NCBI GenBank assembly: GCA_016716305.1
Contig: JADJWP010000002.1
Coordinates: 1-64,000, forward strand
DNA from: Chloracidobacterium sp.
GTDB taxonomy: Bacteria; Acidobacteriota; Blastocatellia; Pyrinomonadales; Pyrinomonadaceae
DNA length: 64,000 bases
Reading direction: 5' to 3'
This document shows, piece by piece, positions 11,355-21,416 of this stretch (positions are counted from its first letter, which is position 1; every line of letters begins with the position of its first letter). The translations under genes and the position numbers were made by a program. Below the pieces are notes generated by a model. That model made no database searches. It was not told where the DNA came from and saw only the letters and a program-made list of their open reading frames with translations.

Positions 11355-11933
11355 ATGAAAATAGCCTCAGCCGAATTTGTCAAAAGTGCCTTCGAACGCA
11401 GCCACTGGACGGATGACGGACTTCCAGAGATCGCATTTCTTGGACGGTCTAACGTTGGAAAGTCGTCGCTCCTTAATTCGCTATTGCAGCGAAAAGGGCT
11501 TGCAAGGACATCCAATACGCCCGGCCGGACCCAAAGCATCAATTTCTTTTTGGTCAACGGATCGTTCTATTTCGTCGACCTTCCCGGATATGGTTTTGCG
11601 CGCGTTTCGAAAACAATGCGTTCCGACTGGGGCAAGATGGCAGAGGACTACCTCTCCGAACGCGAAAACCTCGCTCTCTGTATCCAGTTGGTCGATTCGC
11701 GACACGATCCGACGCAGCTTGACCTGCAGCTCTACGAATGGCTGATGCATCGCGAAACGCCATACCTGGTCGTAGCGACAAAGGCCGATAAGCTGTCGAA
11801 TAATCAATTCGCGAAGCAACTGCAGATCATAAAGGCGAAGATGCCAGGGCCTGAGGTGATCGGGTTCTCAGCTGTCTCAGGTAAGGGCCGCGAGGCACTT
11901 TGGTCAGAGATCGATTCGTCCGTAAAAAGTTAA
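11355..11933 (+). CDS. engB: Ribosome-biogenesis GTPase EngB/YsxC/YihA
   Basis: A complete 192-residue TRAFAC GTPase needed for large-subunit ribosome assembly. All G motifs are visible: G1 GRSNVGKSS, G2 Thr in the NTPGRTQ segment, G3 DLPGYGFA, G4 TKADK and G5 SAVSG. It starts 12 bp after the Lon stop, the usual lon-engB neighbour order, and is one of the few intact genes in this part of the window. High certainty. Confidence 0.95.
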   Translation: MKIASAEFVKSAFERSHWTDDGLPEIAFLGRSNVGKSSLLNSLLQRKGLARTSNTPGRTQSINFFLVNGSFYFVDLPGYGFARVSKTMRSDWGKMAEDYLSERENLALCIQLVDSRHDPTQLDLQLYEWLMHRETPYLVVATKADKLSNNQFAKQLQIIKAKMPGPEVIGFSAVSGKGREALWSEIDSSVKS

Positions 11934-12167
11934 AAAAAGAGTTGCTTTCTTGCTGTTAATGTAGTAATAAATAGGTATTCCCTAAAACTCGAGGGTTGAC
12001 GGAAGAGCGCGTCGCTCATTTCTGTTGCAATACTACATACATATCCATACGAATTTCTCCGCGTTTGATTTTCAAATCATTTCGAATGGCATTCCGGTTT
12101 GATTTAGTTTGAAACTACAAAGCGTTGGAACTCAACAACGTTACTCCGACACAAAACGGAAACAAAA

Positions 12168-13568
12168 ATGGCAACCAAAACCACCACATCCCGCAGGTCG
12201 AAACCGGAAAGGCCGGACGAAGAATCGACCGAGTCTGAATCGGTCAAATCGACCGAAGAAACCGTCGATCAAAACAGCTCAAAGGCGTCGAACAGCAACA
12301 ACAATGCTAATGGCGACCTTCTGAACCTTGCCGATCTAAAGGACATGTCGATCAGCGAACTCACCCATATCGCCAAAGAAATGGGCATCGAAGGAGCGAC
12401 CGGCCTGCGAAAGCAAGAGTTGATCTTCAAGCTGCTCGCTGCTCAAACCGAGAAAAGCGGGCTGATCTTTTCGGAAGGTGTCCTTGAAACGCTGCCCGAC
12501 GGCTTCGGATTTCTTCGCGCCCTGAGTATAACTACCTCCCAAGTACCTGACGACATCTATGTAAGCCCCTCGCAGATCCGCAAGTTCGATCTTCGAACCG
12601 GCGATACGGTCTCTGGCCAGATACGTCCGCCAAAAGAAGGCGAGAGGTATTTTGCATTGATCAAGGTCGAGGCGATCAATTTCGAAGCTCCCGAAACATC
12701 GCGTGAAAAGATCTTTTTCGACAACCTCACACCGCTTTATCCTGATGAGCAGTTGAAGATGGAGGTCGGTCCGGAGAATATTTCGGCCAGAGTGATCGAT
12801 CTCGTCACGCCTATTGGTAAAGGCCAGCGTGCCCTGATCGTTGCACCTCCGCGTACGGGTAAGACAGTTCTGCTTCAGACAATTGCGAATTCGATAACCG
12901 AGAATCATCCTGAGGTCACGCTGATCGTTCTCCTTATCGACGAGCGACCGGAAGAGGTCACCGACATGCAGCGTTCGGTCAGAGGCGAGGTCATCTCGTC
13001 GACCTTTGACGAACCGCCGACGCGTCACGTCCAGGTTGCAGATATGGTGATCGAAAAGGCCAAGCGTCTTGTCGAACATAAACGCGATGTCGTCATCCTT
13101 CTCGATTCGATTACGCGTCTCGCACGTGCCCATAACGCTGTTGTCCCGCCATCCGGCAAGATCCTTTCAGGCGGTATCGATTCCAACGCCCTTCAGCGTC
13201 CCAAGCGTTTCTTCGGAGCGGCCCGCAATATCGAAGAAGGCGGTTCGCTGACGATCATCGCAACGGCCCTGATCGATACCGGCTCGCGTATGGACGACGT
13301 GATCTTTGAAGAGTTCAAGGGTACGGGCAACTCTGAGATCCATCTTGACCGCCGTTTGTCCGACAAGCGTCTCTTCCCGTCGATCGACCTCCAGCGTTCG
13401 GGTACGCGTAAGGAAGAACTGCTCTTGAGCAAAGAGGATCTCAACCGCATTTGGGTCATGCGTCGGGTTCTCAATCCGCTTTCGCCGGTCGAGCAGATGG
13501 AAGTGGTTCTGGAACGCCTAAGCAAGACGAAGACCAACGCCGAGTTCCTCGCGTCAATGCAGACCTAG
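12168..13568 (+). CDS. rho: Transcription termination factor Rho
   Basis: A complete 466-residue hexameric RNA-dependent ATPase. An N-terminal extension of about 50 residues rich in Ser, Thr, Glu and Asn precedes the Rho-N and cold-shock-like RNA-binding domain (VLETLPDGFGFLR). Then come Walker A (APPRTGKTVLL), Walker B (VVILLDSITRLARA), the secondary RNA-binding loop and a normal C-terminus. It is preceded by a 234-bp gene-free leader that may carry its promoter and autoregulatory region. The frame is intact, in contrast with its neighbours. Confidence 0.96.
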   Translation: MATKTTTSRRSKPERPDEESTESESVKSTEETVDQNSSKASNSNNNANGDLLNLADLKDMSISELTHIAKEMGIEGATGLRKQELIFKLLAAQTEKSGLIFSEGVLETLPDGFGFLRALSITTSQVPDDIYVSPSQIRKFDLRTGDTVSGQIRPPKEGERYFALIKVEAINFEAPETSREKIFFDNLTPLYPDEQLKMEVGPENISARVIDLVTPIGKGQRALIVAPPRTGKTVLLQTIANSITENHPEVTLIVLLIDERPEEVTDMQRSVRGEVISSTFDEPPTRHVQVADMVIEKAKRLVEHKRDVVILLDSITRLARAHNAVVPPSGKILSGGIDSNALQRPKRFFGAARNIEEGGSLTIIATALIDTGSRMDDVIFEEFKGTGNSEIHLDRRLSDKRLFPSIDLQRSGTRKEELLLSKEDLNRIWVMRRVLNPLSPVEQMEVVLERLSKTKTNAEFLASMQT

Positions 13569-13676
13569 TGGCCTGCCGCGTCATTATGGCCTTCCTGATC
13601 TTGCGGGCCAGGTCAACGAAACGGAGAATGCGGTACGTCCGGGTTCTCCATTTTCAATTTTCGGTTCGAAATTCGT

Positions 13677-15098
13677 ATGCGTGTAGCGGTCATATCTGCC
13701 GAGGCGGTTCCTTATTCAAAGACCGGCGGTCTTGGCGACGTTGCGGGTGCATTGCCCAAAGCGTTGAAAGCCGTAGGCATCGATTCGGTCGCTCATCACG
13801 CCCTGTTACTGGCAGACGAAAGGCGAACATCTCTGGAACACTGCGTTCGATGATCTGGCGGTCGACTGGAAAGGTGGAATTTATCCCGCCAAGGCGTTTC
13901 ACAGCGAAGCGAATGGTTCACCGACGTTCCTGATCGACGCTCCGTCGCTGTTTCACCGCGATTCGATCTACGGTTTTCGGGAGGATCACGAGCGTTTCGC
14001 GTTTTTTAACCACGCCGCGCTCGTCCTGCTCAAACGCCTCGGCACACCGCCCGATATAGTCCATTTGAACGACTGGCATTGCGGATTCGCGGCTGTCGAG
14101 CTTGCTTCGGCGAGACGGCACGATCCCTTTTGGCGAAACACGCGGACGGTCTTTTCGATCCACAATATGGCTTACCAGGGCGGCTTCAGTTCCGAAGAGC
14201 TTTTTAAGTTCGGCTTTAGCAGCGACCTCGCACGCAACGCTTTCGCATTTAACGGTTACGCTTCGGCGATGAAGGCCGGCCTCGCGGTTTCTGATACGCT
14301 CTCGACCGTTTCCCGCCGCTATGCCCAAGAGATACAGACGCCTGAGAATGGTTATGGCCTCGATTGGCTTACCCGGCAGCGTGCATCGAGGCTGATCGGC
14401 ATCACCAACGGCGTCGATTACGAGGTCTGGGATCCCGCGACCGACGCCGGCTCCCGGCAAATTACAGTATCGACGACCTCAGCGGCAAGCGTGTATGCAA
14501 ACGCGTCCTGCTCGAACGCTTTTCGCTGCCTGTCGATCTCGAACGCCCGATCTTTGCCAATATCACCCGCCTCACCGCACAAAAGGGTATCGATCTGATG
14601 ATGCAGGCCGCCGGCGAGATACTTGCTGCCGGTGCGTATATCATCTCGCTCGGTTCAGGCGAAAAGCAGTACGAAGATTTCTGGCAGCGTCTGCGTGATC
14701 ACGCTCCGCATCAGGTCGGTGTCTATCGCGGATACAGCGAACCGCTTGCCCATTTGATCGAGGCCGGAGCCGACCTCTTCATGATGCCGTCCAAATTCGA
14801 GCCATGCGGCCTCAACCAGATGTACAGCCTGCGTTACGGCACGATACCCGTCGTTCGTGCCGTCGGCGGCCTTGACGATACGGTCCAAAATTGGGACGCC
14901 GTCCATTCGACCGGCAACGGCTTCAAGTTCGGCCCTTACAACGCTCAGGCATTTGCCGAAAGCATCTACGAAGCCCTCTTCGCCTACGCCGATCCCGAAT
15001 CGCGTCTCCGCATCCAACGAAACGGCATGGCGATCGATAATTCATGGGAGAACGCGGCCCGTAAATATGTCGAACTATATTCATGGACGCTGAGCTGA
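13677..15098 (+). CDS. glgA: Glycogen synthase (GT5), frameshifted
   Basis: Transfers glucose from ADP-glucose to growing alpha-1,4-glucan. ATG 13677 starts MRVAVISAEAVPYSKTGGLG, with the KTGGL nucleotide-sugar signature. Frames then change near 13790 and near 14440. The middle frame holds the N-terminal Rossmann domain (IVHLNDWHCG, VFSIHNMAYQG). The last frame holds the acceptor/donor domain with KFEPCGLNQMYSLRYG and GTIPVVRAVGGL. The total length is normal, so only a few bases are wrong. It ends at 15098 and overlaps the following acetyltransferase start by 16 bp. Confidence 0.88.
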
Positions 15099-15643
15099 TC
15101 AATTTACTCGTGGTCGATCACGAGATCACACTACGTCGCCTGGAAGAGACCGACGTTGATCAAATGTTCGGTCTGGTCGACAGCAACCGCCAACATTTGC
15201 GGGATTTCATGCACTGGATGACACCGGACTATTCGATAGAATCGGCACGTGAGTTTATTCAGAACGCAAAAGATGCAGTCTTGGCACGTAAGGCATTGAG
15301 CTTTGGTATCTTTCGAAAAGACAAATTGATCGGTGCTGTCGGGTTTGTACAGTTTGACTGGAATTCACGCAAAAGCGAGATCGGGTACTGGATCGACAAG
15401 GCTGAGGAAGGTCAAGGTATCATTACGAGATCCACTGCTCTTTTGATCGAATATGCATTTGAAGAATTGAAGCTAAATCGCATCGAGATCCGTTGCGCGG
15501 CCGAGAACACTAGAAGTGCCGCGATCCCAGAGCGGCTTGGATTTCTACGGGAAGGCCGGTTGCGCCAATCCGAGTATCGCAACGGCAGGCTTCACGACTT
15601 CGATGTGTACGGTCTCCTCGCGGACGACGAACGTGTTTGGTAG
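15083..15643 (+). CDS. RimJ/RimL-type GNAT N-acetyltransferase
   Basis: A complete 186-residue protein of the GNAT fold, RimJ/RimL subgroup (N-terminal acetylation of ribosomal proteins or related substrates). Visible features: ITLRRLEETDVDQMFGLV at the N-terminus, the IGYWIDKAEEGQGIITR strand and acetyl-CoA loop, and NRIEIRCAAENTRSAAIPERLGF at the C-terminal half. The ATG lies inside the 3' end of glgA in another frame (16-bp overlap), so translation is probably coupled. The substrate is not predictable. Confidence 0.85.
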   Translation: MDAELINLLVVDHEITLRRLEETDVDQMFGLVDSNRQHLRDFMHWMTPDYSIESAREFIQNAKDAVLARKALSFGIFRKDKLIGAVGFVQFDWNSRKSEIGYWIDKAEEGQGIITRSTALLIEYAFEELKLNRIEIRCAAENTRSAAIPERLGFLREGRLRQSEYRNGRLHDFDVYGLLADDERVW

Positions 15644-15732
15644 AATGAGGGGTGATCCCCTAAAAGGCGTACGCGTTCAAAGGTTTTGGAGAGAATGATT
15701 TCGCCCTGACCGAGGTCTGGGCTGCTGCAAAT

Positions 15733-17044
15733 ATGATCATTGTGATAATCGGTGCCCAGTGGGGCGACGAGGGAAAAGGAAAGGTCGTCGATCTGCTCGC
15801 AGATCGCTTTGACATCGTTTCGCGGTATCAGGGCGGACACAATGCGGGGCACAGCGTCTATGTCGGCGATAAGGCGTTCGTGCTACGGCTGCTGCCTTCG
15901 GGCATCATCCACCCAGACAAAACGTGTGCGCCGGCAACGGCATGGTCATTGACCCGAAGGCATTTTTCGAAGAGGTCGATCAGATCGGCGAGCAGGGCAT
16001 CGAGGTAACACCCGAAAGGCTGAAAGTCTCGAGCCGTGCACACCTCATAATGCCTTATCACCGTGCATTGGACCACACATCCGAAGAACGCCTCGGCAAT
16101 GAAAAGATCGGGACGACGCTTCGAGGGATCGGGCCGGCTTACGAGGACAAAGCGGGCCGCCGCGGCATCCGTGTCGCCGATGCGATGTCGCCCGAACTGC
16201 TGAAACTTCGAGTCGAACGCAATCTCGAAGAAGCCAACCGCATTATCGTCCTTTTCGGCAATCAGCCGCTCAGGGCTGACGAGATTCTCGACGAGATCAC
16301 GCCGCTCGTTGAAAGGCTCAGGCCGTTCGTCTGCGAAACCTCGCACTTCCTTGCCGAAGCCCGTAAGCAGAACAAGAAGATACTTCTCGAAGGGTCTAGG
16401 CGACGCTGCTTGACGTAGATCATGGGACATATCCGTATGTCACATCGTCAAACCCGACGGCCGGCGGGGCTTCGGTAGGTGCGGGCATTCCTCCGCACCA
16501 TATCACCGGCGTGCTTGGCATCGTTCGTACATATGCGACACGCGTCGGTGAAGGGCCGTTCCCGACCGAAATGATCGACGCCGAAGAAGACATGGCAGAT
16601 CTCATCAGGCAGCGTGGGAACGAATATGGTTCGGTGACCAAACGTCCGAGGCGTTGCGGTTGGTTCGACGCGGTTGCTACGCGATATGCTGCAGAGCTGA
16701 ACGGTTTTGATTCGATCGCCCTTACAAAGCTCGACGTGCTGGACGAACTCGATGAGATAAAGGTCTGCATCGGTTATGAGATCGACGGACGCCGTGTGGA
16801 CACCTTTCCGGCCGTTTCGCACGACCTCAGGAACATCAAACCGGTTTACGAGACGTATAAGGGATGGCGATCTGACACCGTCGGCACGACCGAGTTCGAC
16901 AAACTGCCGGCAAAGGCGCAGGAATACGTAAGGTTCCTTTCGGATCAGATCGGCGTTGAGATCGGCCTGATCTCGACCGGTCCCGAACGCGATCAGACGA
17001 TAATACTTCACGAATCAGTGATGGAAGGCTGGTTCAAGAGCTGA
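15733..17044 (+). CDS. purA: Adenylosuccinate synthase, frameshifted
   Basis: GTP-dependent enzyme joining IMP and aspartate in AMP synthesis. ATG 15733 gives MIIVIIGAQWGDEGKGKVVD, with the catalytic Asp and the GDEGKGK P-loop, then GGHNAGH. The frame breaks at about 15924, continues with CAGNGMVIDP and LRGIGPAYEDK, and breaks again near 16395 around the QGTLLDVDHG motif. The last frame is long and clean to the stop (PYVTSSNPTAGG, KRPRRCGWFDA, LTKLDVLD). The overall length is normal. It ends two bases before the next acetyltransferase. Confidence 0.9.
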
Positions 17045-17045
17045 G

Positions 17046-17528
17046 ATGAGCGAGGTTCTCGAGGTGAGGATCGTGACGTTTGACCAGTCGCTGGCAAAGG
17101 CCTTCGCCGACCTCAATTACGAGTGGATCGAGCGATTCTTCGTCGTTGAGAAACACGACCGCGAGATACTCGAACGCCCAAAAGAACTCGTTATCGACCG
17201 AGGAGGGCAAATATTCTTCGCAATGATCGGCGACCAGGTCGCGGGAACGGTCGCGTTGATAAATGCGGACAGCGGGTCGTTTGAACTTGCCAAAATGGCC
17301 GTCTCGCCTGCCTTTCAGGGCAATGGGATCGGCGACCGTCTGATCGAAGCCTGCGTTGAGCACGCCGAAGCATCAGGCAAGCGGCGGCTATTCCTGCTTT
17401 CGAATACCAAACTCCGGCCTGCCATCATTCTCTATCGCAAACATGGCTTTACCGAGACGATGCTCGACGAACGTTCGCCCTACGAACGCGTCGATATTTG
17501 CATGGAATTAGACCTCGCGACCCATTGA
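17046..17528 (+). CDS. GNAT family N-acetyltransferase
   Basis: A complete 160-residue GNAT protein. The central strand and acetyl-CoA loop read LAKMAVSPAFQGNGIGDRLI, matching the Q/R-x-x-G-x-G/A signature. A LLSNTKLRPAIILYRKHGF segment follows, typical of small-molecule acetylating members. It starts two bases after purA and is likely co-transcribed. Frame intact. Substrate unknown. Confidence 0.88.
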   Translation: MSEVLEVRIVTFDQSLAKAFADLNYEWIERFFVVEKHDREILERPKELVIDRGGQIFFAMIGDQVAGTVALINADSGSFELAKMAVSPAFQGNGIGDRLIEACVEHAEASGKRRLFLLSNTKLRPAIILYRKHGFTETMLDERSPYERVDICMELDLATH

Positions 17529-17649
17529 TTTACAAAATCATCTAACCACAGACAGATGACCGACACCTTCTAACGATAGTTACTTGCCATCGAACGGCTC
17601 AGATTGTACAATTTTGAATTCGGTCGGGGAACGACCCCGGCAGGAACGT

Positions 17650-17725
17650 GGTCCGATAGCTCAGTCGGTAGAGCAAATGGCTTTTAACCATTGGGTCCCA
17701 GGTTCGAGTCCTGGTCGGATCACCA
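17650..17725 (+). tRNA. tRNA-Lys (UUU)
   Basis: A full cloverleaf can be drawn. Acceptor GGTCCGA pairs with TCGGATC (one G-U), the D arm contains AGCTCAGTCGGTAGAGC, the anticodon arm is AATGG-CTTTTAA-CCATT with anticodon TTT, and the T arm is CCAGG-TTCGAGT-CCTGG. Discriminator A and an encoded CCA end the gene. An intrinsic terminator follows. Its 3' portion is repeated at 34626. Confidence 0.97.
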
Positions 17726-17727
17726 TT
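17679..17727 (+). repeat. Left att-like repeat (tRNA-Lys 3' part)
   Basis: These 49 bp run from the anticodon stem through the T arm, acceptor strand, CCA and two further bases. They recur at 34626-34674 with two substitutions (T to C near the anticodon, C to T in the T stem). Placement inside a tRNA 3' half is the classic target of tyrosine-recombinase integration. Confidence 0.8.
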
Positions 17728-17740
17728 ATCTGCAACAGTT

Positions 17741-17768
17741 AAGGCCAGCATGACGCCGGCCTTTCTAC
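17741..17768 (+). terminator. Terminator after tRNA-Lys
   Basis: AAGGCC (17741-17746) pairs with GGCCTT (17758-17763), followed by T-rich sequence. It lies 15 bp after the encoded CCA. Confidence 0.65.
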
Positions 17769-18383
17769 TTCACGCACCCATTTACTCACCTTTTCGAATC
17801 AATACGGGTTTTCTTCGTAAAGAGAATCTGCGTTTTTAACGATCTTAACGCTGCGATTTCAGATCGACTTTCGAAATGTAAACGCCATTCTGAACACACT
17901 TAATAGAAGACGACGATTCCCAGAAGGCGCCTTTTGTAGCTGCGCCAAATGATGGACAATCACGAACCGGAGCCCTAACCGGACTGCTGGCCAGGCCAAG
18001 CTCCGGGAGGCCGAACCCGCGCAAGTATTTATTATGCGATTACGCAATAAACTTCATTTCCTACGCCCCTTTGTGGCTTGATCACTTTTCGCATGGGGGA
18101 ACTGAATCTTCCATCCCGAACTGCCGCACCCTGCTCGATCGCCCTCACTCCCTCAAAACTCATGCTTTTGGTATAATATTGAAATCGAGGTATAACCTAC
18201 GTGCTGAATACTTATCACCGCCCATCATTTTCTTATCGGGCGATCGTCGATAATGGGCATCGATTGGTTGCAAAATAAGAATTTCTTCACAAAGTTTGCA
18301 TCTGCGAGCAGCTCTGTCACGAAAGTGGGAGTTAGGGCGTCACTTTACATCAAAATAAGGCAGCTCGGCCGCGTGCCGTCGGG
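17769..18383. other. Gene-free stretch inside the left island end
   Basis: About 615 bp with only short, unconvincing open frames on both strands. An integrase would be expected here, next to the tRNA, but I find no trace of one. The promoter of the sensor kinase should lie in the last 200 bp. No clear boxes stand out. Confidence 0.5.
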
Positions 18384-21300
18384 ATGAGATCGAAACGGAT
18401 TAGCTCAAGTTTTAAGCTTGTTGGCATATTGTTCCTATCTGGGGCGCAATTTGGTCTGATCGTGCTTGCTCTAGAAGTGTGCGTCGTCGCCGCAGCGTCC
18501 AATTCAGTTAAGGGAGATTTCATTGTCCGCAAATGGACTACTGAAGAGGGGCTTCCGCAGAATACGGTAACCTCGATGGTGCAAACAGAGCACGGCTATA
18601 TTTGGCTGGGAACGTTTGGGGGCCTGGCACGGTTTGATGGAGTGACGTTCAAAATATTTGACTCGACTAACGCGCCGGGCCTTCGGAGCAACCGTATTCT
18701 CTCCTTGTATGAGGATCGATGGAAGCGTCTTTGGATCGGCACTGAAGCCGGGGAGGTGTATACCTTAGCTGACGGAAACTTCATCGAGTTTCAGTCAGTT
18801 CCCGATTTCAAAAGAACGGTTGTTTGGCAGTTTTTGGAGGATGACAATGGAAGGCTATTCATCGCATCCGACGCAGGGCTCGAACGCGTCGAGTTTGGGC
18901 AGGATGGCTCTGTTATTCCGGATTCGATAAAAGTTCTATCGCGCCAGAGAGCCTTCCAACTTGCCAAGGGCCCCGGGAACACAATTTGGACGTCGAACGG
19001 AAAGGCGTTCATATTGCAAGGTGAACAGCTAGTAAGAGCGGATACATTGGGCCTTCGAATCCCTAAAGATATCATCAGTCTCGATTTTTCTAACGATGGA
19101 AGAATGCTTGTGGGGACGGTCTCGTCTTTCGGATGGTTTGAGAACGGCAAATTCTCCGATATCGAGACCACAAGCTCGAAAGACAAGCTTGCAGGGTGCA
19201 CTCCTGCCTTCAGGTCCACCGAACTTTGGTGCCAAAAAGGCAGCAAATTGCACGAATTCAAAGACGGCAATATCGTCACCTACGATCTGAACGAGTTCGT
19301 CACTGACGGAACCCGCCAGTTGTTTTTCGACCGAAGTGGCAATATTTGGCTGGCTACGCAATCAGATGGGCTTATCTGCCTCTCTCCAAGGAAAATCAGT
19401 CTTGTCGGGGATATGACGGATCTTGACGTATGGGCTCGTTATGCAGTTGCGGAAGACTCGGAACGAGGGGTTTGGTTGGCTGGTCATAACCTGCTGAGGG
19501 TAAGAAATGGCAAGGTGCAGAAGATCGACATGAATCCTGCCGCGCCTGGCGAACTGATAACCTCCCTCGCAGTCGATCGAAACGGAGTGATATGGGCGGG
19601 CGGGGCGGCTGCACTGTACACGATCAAAAACGGAAGGCTGTTGAAGATTCCAGGATTCATTCCTGGCCGTACTCATTCTTTATACTTCGATAAGAATGCG
19701 GCTCTTTGGATCGGAACGCAGAACGGGCTTTGGAGGTTTAAGGACGGCAGCTTCACCAAATTCACTACCAACGACGGTCTTGTCGGCGACAGCGTTCACT
19801 TCATCACTCAAAGCCGGGACGACGCAATTTGGATCGGGACGATGGCCGGGGTCAGCAGATTCAAAGATGGGAGATTTGAGAACCTCACAACGGAGAATGG
19901 GCTGACCAATAATTATGTCAGGGAGATAATTGAAGATAGCGATGGAACAATTTGGCTCGGTACCTATGGCGGCGGAATAAATCGACTGCGCAATGGAAGG
20001 ATTAATGCCGTAACAACCGGGCAGGGACTGCATGATAACTATGTTTCGCGAATACTTATCGACGAAACGAATAAGTTCTGGGTACTAGGAAACCTCGGGG
20101 TCTTTTCGGTGACTCGAGAGGAGCTCAATTCGGTGGCTGACGGCATAAGCAGTTCACTCGTCGGCGGTCTTTTTACCGCTGCGGACGGAATGAAAAGCAG
20201 CGAGGCAAGTGGCGGAAATCAGCCGGCGGGCATTAGAGCGAAGGATGGCCGTCTGTGGTTCCCGATGATCAAGGACGTCGTCATCATCGATCCGCGGGAA
20301 CTAAATTACGAGCCGCCCAAAGTGTTGATCGAATCTGTCAGTACACAGGTCGGCGATTCGATCCCATCTCTTAGCGAGGGTTCTGCGCTTAAAGATCGAA
20401 TACAACTCGGAAGCGGAGCTAGCAATCTTGAGATCAAATTCACCGGTATTGAGTTCACTCACCCTGACCGTATAAGGTTCTTCTACAAACTCGAAGGACT
20501 CGACCAGCATTGGGTTGATGCGGCGGGCAGGCGAACTGCCACTTATCCGTATCTTCCGAGTGGATCCTACGTATTCCGTGTTAAAGCAATTAGTACAACC
20601 GGTGTTTGGAGCGAAGAAACAGCATCGGTCGAGATAAATGTTGCTAAACGGTTTTGGGAGACCGGGCTGTTCTTGCTTATGTGCGCAGCGGCGATACTGC
20701 TGACGGTCTACTTCGGCCACAAGATCCGTGTCGCTCGTCTTGAGGCCCGCCAGCGGCAACAAGAGGACTTTACGCGGAGCCTTATCAGATCTCACGAGTC
20801 TGAAAGGCTGCGGCTTGCGGGCGAGCTTCATGACGGGATCGGCCAAAGCCTCCTCATTATGCGAAATTGGGCGGAGTTCGGTCTGAAGCACGACTCGTTG
20901 GATAACGAGGCTAGAAATCATTTCGAGCAAATCTCCGAGGTCGCGTCGAACACTTTGGCGGAAACACGGGCGATCGTGGGCAATCTTTCACCTCAGAATC
21001 TCGAACGATTCGGATTGAGCGAGGCGGTAAGAAGTATCGTCTATCAGATCGAGCGATCATCGGGAATCAAGTTTGAAACGCGAATCGACGACGTGGACGA
21101 CCTGCTCTCGAATGAGTCCCAATTGGCAGCCTATCGGAGTCTTCAGGAGTGTTTGAACAATGTGGTCAAGCATTCGGGGAGTCCGACGGCCACCGTCGAA
21201 ATGCGCCGAGCCGCATCCGGCGTGGAGGTTCGTGTCGAAGACGTAGGGAGAGGTTTCGATAGCGAGTACATTTTTGACGAAGATTCAAGCGGTGCGGGGT

Positions 21301-21416
21301 TTGGGCTAAGGAACATTGGACAGCGAATTCGTCTTCTCGGCGGCTCTATCAGTATCGAGTCGGATCCCGAGAAGTTAACACGTGTAGTTATCTGGATACC
21401 AAAGGATGGGACGTAA
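18384..21416 (+). CDS. Propeller-type sensor histidine kinase
   Basis: 1010 residues. An N-terminal signal or anchor helix is followed by about 700 residues of two-component-regulator-propeller repeats, seen as recurring W-x-G-T/W-I-G-T segments followed by G-L or DG turns (for example IWLGTFGGLARFDG, IWIGTMAGVSRFKDG). A Y_Y_Y-type Ig-like domain (IEFTHPDRIRFFYKLEGLD) comes next, then one membrane helix (GLFLLMCAAAILLTVYF). The cytoplasmic part is a HisKA_3 domain with ELHDGIGQ (His816) and an HATPase domain with NNVVKHSG, VEDVGRGFD and GFGLRNIGQR. It senses an extracytoplasmic, possibly glycan or peptide, ligand and should phosphorylate the overlapping downstream regulator (11-bp overlap). 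Confidence 0.92.
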   Translation: MRSKRISSSFKLVGILFLSGAQFGLIVLALEVCVVAAASNSVKGDFIVRKWTTEEGLPQNTVTSMVQTEHGYIWLGTFGGLARFDGVTFKIFDSTNAPGLRSNRILSLYEDRWKRLWIGTEAGEVYTLADGNFIEFQSVPDFKRTVVWQFLEDDNGRLFIASDAGLERVEFGQDGSVIPDSIKVLSRQRAFQLAKGPGNTIWTSNGKAFILQGEQLVRADTLGLRIPKDIISLDFSNDGRMLVGTVSSFGWFENGKFSDIETTSSKDKLAGCTPAFRSTELWCQKGSKLHEFKDGNIVTYDLNEFVTDGTRQLFFDRSGNIWLATQSDGLICLSPRKISLVGDMTDLDVWARYAVAEDSERGVWLAGHNLLRVRNGKVQKIDMNPAAPGELITSLAVDRNGVIWAGGAAALYTIKNGRLLKIPGFIPGRTHSLYFDKNAALWIGTQNGLWRFKDGSFTKFTTNDGLVGDSVHFITQSRDDAIWIGTMAGVSRFKDGRFENLTTENGLTNNYVREIIEDSDGTIWLGTYGGGINRLRNGRINAVTTGQGLHDNYVSRILIDETNKFWVLGNLGVFSVTREELNSVADGISSSLVGGLFTAADGMKSSEASGGNQPAGIRAKDGRLWFPMIKDVVIIDPRELNYEPPKVLIESVSTQVGDSIPSLSEGSALKDRIQLGSGASNLEIKFTGIEFTHPDRIRFFYKLEGLDQHWVDAAGRRTATYPYLPSGSYVFRVKAISTTGVWSEETASVEINVAKRFWETGLFLLMCAAAILLTVYFGHKIRVARLEARQRQQEDFTRSLIRSHESERLRLAGELHDGIGQSLLIMRNWAEFGLKHDSLDNEARNHFEQISEVASNTLAETRAIVGNLSPQNLERFGLSEAVRSIVYQIERSSGIKFETRIDDVDDLLSNESQLAAYRSLQECLNNVVKHSGSPTATVEMRRAASGVEVRVEDVGRGFDSEYIFDEDSSGAGFGLRNIGQRIRLLGGSISIESDPEKLTRVVIWIPKDGT

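Noticed and set aside
17859..18047. Minus-strand 62-residue frame near the left island end
   Set aside because: No ribosome-binding site, no domain and low-complexity basic composition; no integrase motif.
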